Under the pieces are notes generated by a model, which worked only from the letters and a program-made list of their open reading frames with translations, had not been told where the DNA came from and searched no databases. Positions 33,640 through 44,329 of a DNA stretch of 64,000 nucleotides are shown here, one piece after another (position 1 is the first letter of the stretch; each line of letters opens with the position of its first letter). Both the position numbers and the translations under genes were made by a program. The stretch covers positions 5,140,886 through 5,204,885 of the forward strand of contig NC_052351.1 in the NCBI RefSeq assembly GCF_009727055.1. Direction: 5' to 3'. Source of the DNA: Benincasa hispida. Taxonomy: Eukaryota; Streptophyta; Magnoliopsida; Cucurbitales; Cucurbitaceae.

Positions 33640-36600
33640 CTGCACAACAAATTGACAGTAAAACATTAACTTTTACCCCGAGAACGTTTGTCTCATAGAA
33701 AACATGAATGGACCCGATTTTGATCTATGAGCGACCATCATGAAATTCAGTGTCCAAAATTTTTTTAGAGCTTGTATTTAAATGACAAGGTCCTGAAAGG
33801 AGGCTTATGCAATCGCTTAATTTCCTAAATTAGAATATAACAGCCGAGAAATGGAAGAGAGAATTATATGCCAACCTCTTTGGCGACAGCTCGAGCTGTT
33901 CTCCAATTATCCCCTGTAACCATGACTGGAGAAACTCCCATTTTTACAAGACCCTCAATAACAACTGCAGCTTCTCGCTTCAGTGGATCTGCTATTCCCA
34001 CAACTCCAATTAAGTTGTCATCACATGCAACAAGAATGCCTGTCTTTGCACTTTCTTCAAGCTCTATAACGAAATTATCTACATGAGGTGCTATGGAGAT
34101 TCCACCTTCATTCATCAACTTCCTATTGCCAACCTGTTCAGGACAACAGGGCTTTGAGAAGCAGAACCACAAAATAGAACCATATATGCCAGAGAACTAT
34201 ATATATTCCAGGATGGAAGAAAATCAAAGCTCATATTTCCTTAAACTAATAAAATGAACTGTTACCAGAATCCATTTTCCCTCAATAATACACCGGATGC
34301 CTTGGCCTGGCAATGCAGTGAAATCTGTGACATTGAAAAGCCATCCAGAAGCCTCTTTACTTTGATTTTCCACATTTTTGGTCACAGAAGGCTCATCGAA
34401 GAAATGGAAATGGCGTGCATACTCAACTATAGCTTTTCCCAGTGGGTGCTCACTGCTAGCCTAGCCAGAAGAAAGAGCAATAGTAGTTAATGATTGAGTT
34501 GGTTCATGGAAAAATACCAGAATTATTCATCACGTCACTCAATTCTCAACAGATACTAAAGGATTCAATTTGTGTCCTTTAAGTATACGTCATAGAGTTT
34601 AATAAACCATTCTGTCATTAGGTATAGAAGGTGACCAAAAGTCTCTTACTCAAAGATAATTTAAAGTTATAAAAAATTGCAAATCACCTCTGCTGAAGCA
34701 ACCAACTTAAGAAAATCTCCTCGAGAAATTTCAGTGAACACTTTGGCTGTAGTAACCGTCGCTTTCCCTTGGGTTAATGTGCCTGTTTTATCAAAAATAA
34801 CGTACTTAACCTTTTGGGCCCTCTCCAAAGCATCTCCTCCTTTGATCAAGACACCATTGCTGGCACCAACCCCTGTAGCAACCATGACAGCAGTTGGTGT
34901 GGCCAAGCCTAGTGCACAAGGACATGCAATAACTACCACTGCTATTGCAAACATGAGGGAAAATACAAAGTAATTTCCATTTTCTGGAAGCCATTCAGCT
35001 GGATAAGCCCCAAGAATTCCTCCAACGTACCTACAGATGCCAACAAGAGCTTCAGATCACAGATAATATTTTGCCCAACTCTTAATCACACAGCAAATTC
35101 GTCAACTCAGCTAACATTTAAAATGCATCGATATCATACTTACCAACCAAATAACGTACACAATGCCATAGCAACAACGGTTGGAACGAATATGCTTGCT
35201 ACCTTCAGGCCAAATAGAAGCGTATTAACACCAGAATTAATAAATTTGCAAATTTTCTGACAGCCCACATGTATAAGAACACACGTCCAAATAAAGTGGG
35301 CATGGAAGACAAAATCTAGATGATTTTCAGACTTCAACATGCCATCCCATCACATCTTACATATGTATCCATGCCCAACAAATCAGTTTGACAATTTCTT
35401 TTTAACATCTTTGTTTAATGTGCAGCTGTATTCATCCCCAAAAAAATTGGCAAACCCATATATGTTTAATGTTTCACATGTGCTTATTTATTTATTTATT
35501 TTTCTTTCTTTTTTTTTTCTGTAACAAGAGAAATTTTAAAGAAAACATATCAATGGATCAACAGGTCAGGACCTTGGGTACATGGAGAAAATATTTGGTC
35601 CATGGAAAGGAAGAAGCAGAACAGAACTGGTAGGAAAATAGAAGTTAAGACAATTGAAGAGATTAACAGAAGGGAAAAGTCCAAATACAATGTCCCATTC
35701 AACAATACGGCCTATACGATCAATCTAATAAATCACCATATATGCAGATTGCACTAGTATATAAACCAAAAGGCATGCTCAACAAACCATAGGTCGCTTC
35801 ATCAAAAGGATATGAATATCACTCATTCACACTTAATGAAGTTCCATGCTAGGAGGTGACAACTTGAGCAGCTCATTCATTTGTCATTGTATTTCGATTT
35901 TCTAGTAAATCCTTAACTCCAGCACAAAGCTGGTAAAATCTAGGAACCCAAGCTTCCATATCCAATCATAAATGAGCACGCTACTAAAAAAAACTATTAT
36001 TTGTTCCATAACTGAAGGCCTCAGATTAGATTTAGACATTTGTCTAATAAAAGTAAAGTAGTCATCATGATACTTACAAAGTCAGCAAATTTCTGAATGG
36101 GGGCTTTAGACATCTGAGCTGTCTCAACCAAACTAATAATCTGGTTCAGAACTGCATCAGATCCTACTTTTGTTGCTTGAATGTGAAGGGCTCCATGAAC
36201 AGTAATTGTACCCCCAATAACGTGTGAGTTAACCTCCTTCAAAACATCTCTAGATTCTCCAGTAACCATACTCTCATTAACATAACTTGAACCCCAAACA
36301 ACAACACCGTCTGCTGGAATCTTTGTACCAGGAAGAACCTTCAACACATCGCCAGGTTGAATTAACAGAGCATCGATTTCCCTTTCTTCTATCAAATTCC
36401 CACCTAGAAACACAAAATAAGGACCGGTCAACCATGTAAAAGACAGCTAACAACTTTTTCTTTATGCTAAAAAATCTCTTTAACTTCTTCATTCCCAATA
36501 TTCATACCTCTTAAGTAAATTGATCCTCAAATATTTTGTTAGGAAGCACATGAGGTACTTAATATCTCAACTATATGGATTCATATGACTTGTAGATGGT

Positions 36601-39154
36601 TCAGGAGTCATATATCAGCATTATTCAAGATTTTGGTTCAGGGATCATATATCAGCATTATTCAAGATTTATGCTTAAATTAGAATGCTTTTGTCTTTCC
36701 AGCTTAGTCTATTTTTATTTAGAAGAATGATGTCTTAGTATTTCTTTTGTATTTGCATATGTACTTGTTATTGTTTCCATGTACTTTGAGCATTAATCTC
36801 TTTTCATTTCTTCAATGAAGAGATTTGTTTCCTTTTCAAAAAATTATTAGTGAACGTTAAAATATCTGGAATGTCATTCATTAAAATGTCCCTAATAAAG
36901 AGTACTAGAAAACTATTAATTCCCTGAAATCCAAGTACCTTTATCTCGGATAAGCAATAAAGCAGTTGCAGGAGCAAGTTCTATCAACTTCTTGATGGCA
37001 TCTGATGTTTTCCCCTTGGCAAGACACTCCAAATACTTTCCCAATAATACAAAGGTTATCAACATAGCACTTGTTTCAAAATAAGTAGGAGACCAGAATC
37101 CGGTGACTGCACCATAAAGAAGTGCACAAACAGAATAGACATAAGAGGCCGTGGTACCCAAAGCAACCAAGACATCCATGTTAGTTGAACCATTTCGAAG
37201 AGCTCTAGCAGCTGCAACATAAAATCGCTTTCCAATGACAAATTGCACAACAGTCACCAATGCCCACTTTAACCAATCATCCATGAGGAAGGGTCCACAG
37301 CGCCAGAGTAACAATGAGTAGATTAAAGGAATATGAGGACATATTACTCGTTGGAGAAAGATGAGTACCTGGAAGAAACATAACCATGAAACAATTCAAA
37401 TATATCAGAGGAGAGGATTTTTCTTGAAATTCAAGTTACAAGGGTTCATCACAATCGTTAGGAGAAAAAGTCTTCAGTGGAATCAAATTAAAATTTCTGT
37501 AAGATACACATGTAAAGAGTGCCTTGTTTCTTAAATCTCATAATGAACTAAACTCTTCTCTTTATGTAACAATGGGGTCAGATATACAAACAAGAAAATT
37601 CAAACACAACATGATCTCAAACTATGAAATTTTGTTATCACATGGTGAAAAAATTAATTCTCTGAAGTAATGCTAACATTAAGAACTATGGTAACAAGCA
37701 TTAAAATTTTCATATTCAACTTAAGAATGGCATGTAGCTGAGAGGAAAGAAAAATCACGTACACTGAGAAACAGACTGGAGATAAAAAGCCGAAACATGT
37801 TATTAGCCTCTTCAACATCTTTAGATGTTAACCTTGTGTAAGGGCTTGTAACATGCAGTTTAAATTTTCTGTTGCTTCTTCCCTCAATCTCATCCACTAA
37901 GGATCTGGGACCAACAACTTCTGGGTCAAAAATAATTTCAAGTTTTCCTGATGTACTGTCAAAGAGAAACCGTTTCACCCCTTTCAAGTTGCTAAGTATG
38001 ACTTCCAAGAACTGTACATCAACCTCGCCGGCAATGCCTGCAACCCCCAGTAAAATTTTATCTTGCTCACTGCTCTGTACAAATGAAGCTTCAAATCCAG
38101 CATCCTCAATTGCGTTAACTATATCGTCTTTACAGGTTATCGTTGGATCATATTCAACTTCTCCCAATGATGTGGCCAAAGCAACTACTGCTCTTCTAAC
38201 ACCAGGAAGATCTTTTAAAATGCCTTCTACCGAATTCACACATGCTGCACATGTCATACCACCTATGGTAAATTGGCCCACCAGTGTTCCATGCGACTTC
38301 TTTCCAACTGAAGTGGTTTCAGGTATAATCTCAGCCTCAAATCCAGCATCTTCTATTGCTTCCTTGATGTCTTCCTCCTGAATTTTTTAACGATTAGGGA
38401 AAAAAATGGCAATTCGGTATCTACATATACATATATTCTTTCTAGAAGTTCTTTTGGAAACCAAAATCACTTTGATGGTCCATACGAGGCCGATAAACTC
38501 CAAATGGATAGCTAATCACCAAAAAGAAAAGAAAAAAAAAAAAAAGGTTACTGATGAATGATCTAAACCTAGAACCTAATCGAGTGATTCCCATTGATTT
38601 GATGATGTGAGAACAATTGGTTTTCTCTTCTTCCTGATTTTCTCTTTGTTAAATTCCATTTGTCCTCTATCTTCCTAAAATTCTTCTCATTTCCTACGTA
38701 ACAGAACCCCATAAAACGCACTGCAATACGACAAACTTATCCAGTTAACTAACCTTCTTCTCTACATCATCAATCTAACATCACACGCTATGGCTGAAAG
38801 AAGAGACCAAAATAAAGGAAATAGAAAAACCTTAACCAAGCTGGGGTCAAAAACCACGTCAGCTCTGTTCTGAAGCAATGCAACGGAAGCCATCAAAACG
38901 CCATTAACGCCCCTAAGAGCAGCCTCTACGGAATTAGAACAAGCAGCGCAGGTCATCCCAGAAACTGAAACCTGAACCCTCCTCATACCATCCCCAATTT
39001 TGCCCAAATTCTCCTCCTGCCTCTCATAGGAATCAAGCAAACGCACATCCTCAAGATCGTCGGGAATTTCATCAGCGGCAGAAATAGCCGGCAGGCGACG
39101 GTCTGCGGCGGCAGCGACCTGGGCGAGCTGGAGGTCTCTGAGGCCCGGCGCCAT
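33163..39154 (-). CDS. HMA7: Copper-transporting P1B-ATPase, RAN1/HMA7 type (9 exons)
   Basis: Nine exons: 39154-38831, 38377-37763, 37368-36939, 36403-36078, 35202-35144, 35030-34688, 34460-34266, 34133-33876 and 33639-33163 (TAG). They join in frame with GT..AG introns to 1008 residues; Arabidopsis RAN1, with the same order, is about 1000. Two metal-binding GMTCAAC motifs (66-72, 148-154) and a third domain without CxxC, as in RAN1, precede the membrane core. TGES is at 504-507, the Cu-translocating CPC at 621-623, phosphorylation DKTG at 665-668, HP at 704-705 and GDGINDSP at 883-890. RAN1 pumps Cu+ into the secretory pathway to load ethylene receptors and other cuproproteins. I chose ATG 39154 because [10 protein letters not shown] matches the RAN1 N-terminus; an in-frame ATG 18 bases upstream exists. 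Oddity: residues 508-509 after TGES are RD, where the family has a V-P-type pair. Confidence 0.95.
33876..34133 (-). CDS. HMA7: HMA7 exon 8 (residues 765-850)
   Basis: Starts [11 protein letters not shown], includes [11 protein letters not shown] and [16 protein letters not shown]. The donor GAG/GTTGGC was placed by protein alignment, so that KE joins [10 protein letters not shown]. Confidence 0.92.
34266..34460 (-). CDS. HMA7: HMA7 exon 7 (residues 700-764)
   Basis: Begins [15 protein letters not shown] with the HP dipeptide of the nucleotide-binding domain, which is diagnostic of P1B-ATPases, and ends ..IIEGKWIL. Exactly 65 codons, phase 0 at both ends. Confidence 0.93.
34688..35030 (-). 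CDS. HMA7: HMA7 exon 6 (residues 585-699)
   Basis: Contains the CPC metal-translocation motif ([12 protein letters not shown]) and the phosphorylated aspartate D665 in [16 protein letters not shown]. Acceptor CTGTAG/GTACGT, donor GAG/GTGATT. Confidence 0.93.
35144..35202 (-). CDS. HMA7: HMA7 exon 5 (59 bp, residues 566-584 plus two bases)
   Basis: A micro-exon encoding the membrane segment [19 protein letters not shown]. Acceptor TGAAG/GTAGCA and donor TG/GTAAGT. The split Trp codon 585 is completed by the first base of exon 6. Confidence 0.9.
36078..36403 (-). CDS. HMA7: HMA7 exon 4 (residues 457-565, actuator domain)
   Basis: Actuator domain with [21 protein letters not shown] and the TGES dephosphorylation loop. 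Codons 508-509 (36246-36251) encode R-D, where copper ATPases normally have hydrophobic-proline. Donor GTAAGT at 36077. Confidence 0.93.
36939..37368 (-). CDS. HMA7: HMA7 exon 3 (residues 314-456 and first base of 457)
   Basis: Encodes the first membrane helices ([40 protein letters not shown], then [16 protein letters not shown]). Acceptor TTCCAG/GTACTC, donor GTACTT. Ends in phase 1 inside the DKG codon run. Confidence 0.93.
37763..38377 (-). CDS. HMA7: HMA7 exon 2 (residues 109-313)
   Basis: Starts [16 protein letters not shown], which finishes metal-binding domain 1. It then encodes domain 2 ([15 protein letters not shown]) and the degenerate third domain without cysteines, up to the first membrane helix (LFISSLFLS). 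The donor is GTACGT at 37762, chosen because it preserves the family length at LS-VLIF. Confidence 0.93.
38831..39154 (-). CDS. HMA7: HMA7 exon 1 (residues 1-108)
   Basis: Encodes the poorly conserved N-terminus and the first metal-binding domain ([15 protein letters not shown], cysteines at 69 and 72). Ends on a codon boundary at DPSLVK with donor AAG/GTTTTT. Confidence 0.93.
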
Positions 39155-39839
39155 CGAAGGTCCCCCGAGCAAAAATGAAAAAGTAATGAATCAGAACCAG
39201 AAGAAAAAAGAGATGAAGGAGCCAAGGAGGATTGAAACAGAGAAATCGGGAGAGATATTTAAGAGGATTTGTTGAAAGGGGAAGACATGGGAGACTTTTA
39301 TCCGAAGAAGAAGAGAGGTTGAGACAGCAATTTTCTAACTAAAGCAGGTGAAGGTGGTGGGACAGCCGCGAGAGGGTGGTGGTGGGGGAGGAAACTTTTT
39401 TTACGTTTCCCATTTTGCCCCTCCCAACAAATTTAAATATTACTAATTGTACTCTTTGTAGATTGTAGTACTCCCACCCCCTCCCTTGCCTCGTTTTCAC
39501 TCACTTCTTGTACTACCACCTTCTCAAGAATAATAATTTTAATTTGTTTTATTAATTATCCATTTCTATTTATACAAAATAACAAAATTATGATAGAGGT
39601 TTATAAAAATCTATCCAAATTTATTAGCGATAGAAACTGATATAATCTGATATTTTTTTTATAGGTGAAGATTTTCTTTTCTATTTTATGATATAAAATT
39701 AATTTTTTTAAAAAAAAATCATTTGAATAGTGTGTGGTGGTTTATATAGATTATTGGAGTTCGGAGGAACAATCGCCTTATAATTCTCATATTAAATGAA
39801 TCTAGACAATTTATTCGTTAGTAAATTTTACGGGTCTTT
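39155..39839. other. HMA7 5' flank
   Basis: The first ~260 bases upstream of the HMA7 start are purine-rich on the plus strand (CT-rich on the transcribed sense strand), which suits a 5' UTR and core promoter. No convincing TATA box was found. Beyond about 39420 the sequence is AT-rich with no gene. Confidence 0.45.
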
Positions 39840-42800
39840 AAATTAATGTGCATTAATTACCGACATGCATTTTTAATTAATATATTTTGATAACGATAGA
39901 GAGTGAATTATTCTGAGGAAATCAATTATTATTGGAGATTTTAATGTCTAATTCTTAGATCGTGCAGTATTGAATTCACAATTATGGTGAATAATAGTAC
40001 AATCATATTATTTGATGGAGCATTGTTAATTGTGGATTATTTTTTTTACCCATATAGGTTGAGTTTAGTTTTAAACTTAAATGAAAATAAAAAACCATGT
40101 ACTTATTCTAAAATAACGAAAAAGTAAAAGTAGTTGGCAAAACTACACTCTATGGTGGATGCTCTGGCGATGTGGCTTTGGCCATTGGTTTTCTTGTGTT
40201 GTGAGGTTCGTCCTCACTTCAGATGATAATGGCCCCTTTGGGGTCTTCGGGAGCACCAAGCTCGATTGCAGCTAAAATCAAATTAAAATTTGTAAACTTT
40301 TGTTTCAATCAGACTATTTTCATGTTTGACTAAATTATAAAGAAAATGCCTATCATTGAATTTTTAAATGTTTTGAAAATAACCTTAAAACTTTTAAAAA
40401 ATGATTAAAACATACTTTTACCATTAGTTTTGGATGAAAATCTTTGTTTTCACTTAAATTTTATCAAATTTGAAAAGAACCAATTTTAAAACAAATTATA
40501 TTGATGTTCTCCTTTTTTTTTTTTTTTTTATAGACACTCGCAACTACTAACAAACAACCTTGTTAAAACATTTAAATACTCTAATTGAAGTGGACAATTT
40601 TATTTAATTATTTATTTTTAGATAAACAGATGTCAACCAGTTCAAGGAGAGTAAGAGAGTGTTTGTTTCATGGGTTGAGTTTGGGAATGGGTTAGAAATC
40701 CTAAGGTCAACCTCTGTTTGGGGCAAGGGGTTTAGGAAGTCAAGGTTTCATACACTCTCTCCCATTGGTTTAAATAGTAAACATTATTTAAATTCATCGG
40801 TTACATTTTTTTTTTCTAATTCAATCTATAAAGTTCGTTGGCCAATTTCCGAACACCACCTTTAGTGGGACGAACTTCCGACCACCATTGGTCAATCTTG
40901 AAAAACATTAATAAAAATACTTTTAATATATAACAACCCAAATAAATATTTTGAAAAAACATTTTTCCTAAGTCATTTCAAACAGACCCTAAATTACGAT
41001 AATATTTTTTTAAAATACACGTTCTCTTTATTCTAATTCTTTTTTTCTTTTGGAGTTTTTTTTTTTTTTTTTTTTTTAATTATCATTGGTTATTACATTA
41101 CATTTTTTTAAAAAAAATTTCTATCTTCTCTTGTTTATTTAACATTAATGTTTCCTTCATTTTAAGAGATTTTTATTTATTTTTTCTAACTGAAGTTGAT
41201 CACCTATTTATAGGTTTCTTACTTGTATAGGTTCTGGAAAAAAAATTGTTTTGGAAAGTTTATAACTAAAAGAAGCTTCTCTTACGTGTTAGACTGCAAT
41301 TGTGTAATTTAGTATATTTATTTAAGCTATACGTATAAAATGTTCTAATTTAAATTAGTTAAAATGATAAAAGTTTGTGAGATATTATTTCAAAACTCAA
41401 TAAAATCCAAATATCAAATTATTAAAACAATAAATTACATAAAATTATAATTCCAGTCAAATCTTTATTTCAAAACTTTAAATAAAAATAAAAAAACAAA
41501 TATTCTTCTTTTTATATTTTAAACTTATATATGTTAAAATAATTTAGTTGACAAATTTAAATTAATCTAAAATCCAGTAACTTATTTTAATGAGAAAATA
41601 TTCTACAAACTCAAGATTTATAAATCTACCATTCATTCACAAGTTTTCTAAGTCTGCAACCCAGACTCTCAAAATCTGCACTCAAACACAATTTTTTTAA
41701 ACTCAGACTACCTAAACCTCTCCGCTTAATATTTCAAACCTACGTGCCAAACATCCCTTAAGAGAGCATCAAAGAAGCGAGAGGAGGAGAAAAATAGAGA
41801 AATAGGAGGGTATTAACAATTTTTGTTAATATATTGCTTGTAAGGGTATTTGTGAATAATTTTTAAAGTTTAAGGGTATTTTTGAAATTTTTCAAAATTC
41901 AAAGGTATTTTGTATACAAAATACTGATGATTTTCATTTAAAATTATGGTAAAATTATTTTCTAATTAATTTTTGAAAGATAATTTCGGACACAGATGGC
42001 ATAATTTGTGAGTATTGCATAATTTAGCCTTTTATATTTTGCAGAAAATATAAAAATAAAAGTATTCATTCATTCTGAAATGTTAAATAGTCTAAAAATT
42101 AATAATATTGTGAGAGAAGAGAGACAAGTGTGGAATTTACAGCTGTGTATATTGGTAATTGTATGTCCTTGTGTAATTCCATTGTCCTGCTAGAATATTA
42201 TTAATTTATAATATTATATTGGAGTTTTTTTCCCTTGTAAACACGGTAACGGCGTTGACTGTTTTCCGACGGCCGGTCATCATATTAAAGTTTTTATTTT
42301 ATTTTTTTCCCTTCGTGATAATCATATTAGAGTTGGACACGAAAGAGGTTGGCACTCTGATTGGACACACGGTTTATGGTAACCCTTTCCTGGATAGTCG
42401 TATCTCCTCCCCAGATTTTCGGAAATTCCCTTTTGAAATATATTTGGTTAACTCAATTTAATTATCCAATCACACGTTGTCATGTGGTAAATATTTTAAA
42501 AAATAATAATATATTTTTTCTATGTGATTACGTGGATGAAACTTGAGTTGCAATTAAGCTTAAGCATTACTATTTGGTTAAAATATCATTACGATCAAAT
42601 TTATTCGATTTCAGTTCATATATTTTTAATAAATCTTAAATTTCGTGTATAGAATTAGTTTTTACTAAAATTTGTTAAATAGTAATAATAATTTCAAATA
42701 TGATATGTGGATGTATTTCAAAATCTATAGTAAAAATATTGATGGCTAATAAAATTTATAGTAAAAATACTAATAGCTAACAGGAAAAAAAATAACAAAT

Positions 42801-43440
42801 TGATAGTGGAGACTAAATTTAAGATTTATTAAAAGTAAGCGAACTATAATTTAATGATTAAAGTCCATGGATTACCGTTGAACAAACTTCAATACATAGA
42901 GACTATGAAAAAAATGTAAAACCTCCCACGTGAATGATTAAAAATTTATTATTTAAAAGACTTTTAAGGTAAGAATGGAAAATGTTCGGTCATGAACTTC
43001 TCTTATAATAAATTGATAAGCCATGAAATTTATATATATTTTTTAATCTTACTAGACCCACAACTCGTTGAGCAAACACAAGGAATGGCTCTTACTATTT
43101 TTGCCTAAAAGATTATTGCTATAACCAAAATGCCCTCAATTTACCTAACTTCACTCAATTCATGAATCCAAATTTTTATTAGAAAAAAAGAAAAAACACT
43201 TGGTAGACTTTAATAAATATCGAAGATTAAATTCAATATTACATTTTCAAAAGTCAAATAGTATATTAGTTAGTTTGTCTTTTAGAGCTTGCTATTCTTG
43301 TTTATGTAATTGATACAATTGTCACATTATATGCAGTCTAGTATTTGATTAATTAATCACAAGTGTGAATGTAAATCGTGTTAATTAAATGTTTACAGTT
43401 TATTAACACCATAAACATTCACAGTATATGACAACTTTTA
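39840..43440. repeat. Diverged tandem segmental duplication, copy 1
   Basis: Matches copy 2 (44330-about 47080) in order and orientation. CATGCATTTTTAATTAATAT is at 39866 and 44342, and AATAGTACAATCATATTATT at 39992 and 44473. The block around 42100-42180 with CCACTGTCCTGCT-type sequence matches 44820-44905, and ATCATATTAGAGTT.. at 42322 matches 45250. Copy 1 has about 1.7 kb extra between 40350 and 42030, where a MITE-like insertion lies. No ORF of interest in either copy. Confidence 0.65.
40655..41760. mobile_element. Harbinger-like MITE candidate within duplication copy 1
   Basis: TAA/GAGAGTGTTTGTTTCATG at the left and GTGCCAAACATCCCT/TAA at the right give an inverted TGTTTG core and a TAA target duplication. 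The candidate falls in the part absent from duplication copy 2. The interior is AT-rich and non-coding. The outer six bases of the ends do not match well, so the call is tentative. Confidence 0.35.
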
Positions 43441-43516
43441 TTTTTCTTTTAATTTTTAATAGAACAAATAGAGTGAAAATTTGGACATCTAATTTTAAGA
43501 GACATAGTATATATGT

Positions 43517-44145
43517 TAGGTTACGTTCGGCACTGCGTTAGCTGTATCAAAAAAGTCATTTGAAAAAAATAATTGTTTTTTATGTTTGGCAAAACATATT
43601 AAAATACTTTAATTTCTCGTTGACTTTTAAAGTAGTATCCTTCTAGCTTTTAGATTATTTTAAAATCAAGTAGAATTTGTAATTATGTTTTAATTTTCAA
43701 CTTTATACTTTAAAAGGAAGATTTATTTTATATATTTTTCTATTTTTCACCCAATCAAATCCATTTTCTATCTTTCATGAATTAAATGCATCATTTTTTA
43801 TATAAAAAAAAGTACACCTTATTCTTTTTTTTTTTTTTTAATAAAGCTATTTTTCTTAATATTTAGAAATTAATCTATAACAAACAAAATTTTTCATACC
43901 AAATAATTATTTTAAAATTTAAATTACAAAAAAAAAAATTAAAAAGTTGATTATAAGTCTATTTTAGTAGTCATATCTAAACTAAGATGTTTTTGTATTT
44001 ATTTACCAAACATTCTAACATACTTTTTTTTCAAATTTAAGCTGAAATTTACTAAACAATATTTTACTTTTTTTCACATCTGATTTTTCGAAAAACACAG
44101 TTATCAACAACTATTTTAAAAGCTACAATAATTACAAACGAAGTC
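43517..44145. mobile_element. MITE candidate between the duplication copies
   Basis: The left end AGGTTACGTTCGGCACTGCG and the right end (complement AGACTTCGTTTGTAATTATT) are imperfect inverted repeats of the ..CGTTTGG.. kind. The segment lies in the spacer between the two duplication copies. No ORF, no clear target duplication. Confidence 0.3.
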
Positions 44146-44329
44146 TTGGTTTTTTAAAAAAATATATTATACGCTCACTTTAGTTACATGACATATTATG
44201 AATTTTTATGACATTATTTTTTGGATTTATCTATTTATAAGAATTTTCCTTGATTTTTTTTTTTTATTATTATATACGTGTACATGATTTTTTTTTTAAC
44301 AAAAATTTCAAATTAAGTATTAAATTATG

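Noticed and set aside
33131..38381. Plus-strand open frames across the HMA7 exons
   Set aside because: All are antisense shadows of exons or intron chance frames without domains.
39155..39172. Upstream in-frame ATG of HMA7 (MLGGPS-)
   Set aside because: It adds six residues. RAN1-type proteins begin MAP.xRDLQL, which fits the ATG at 39154 better.
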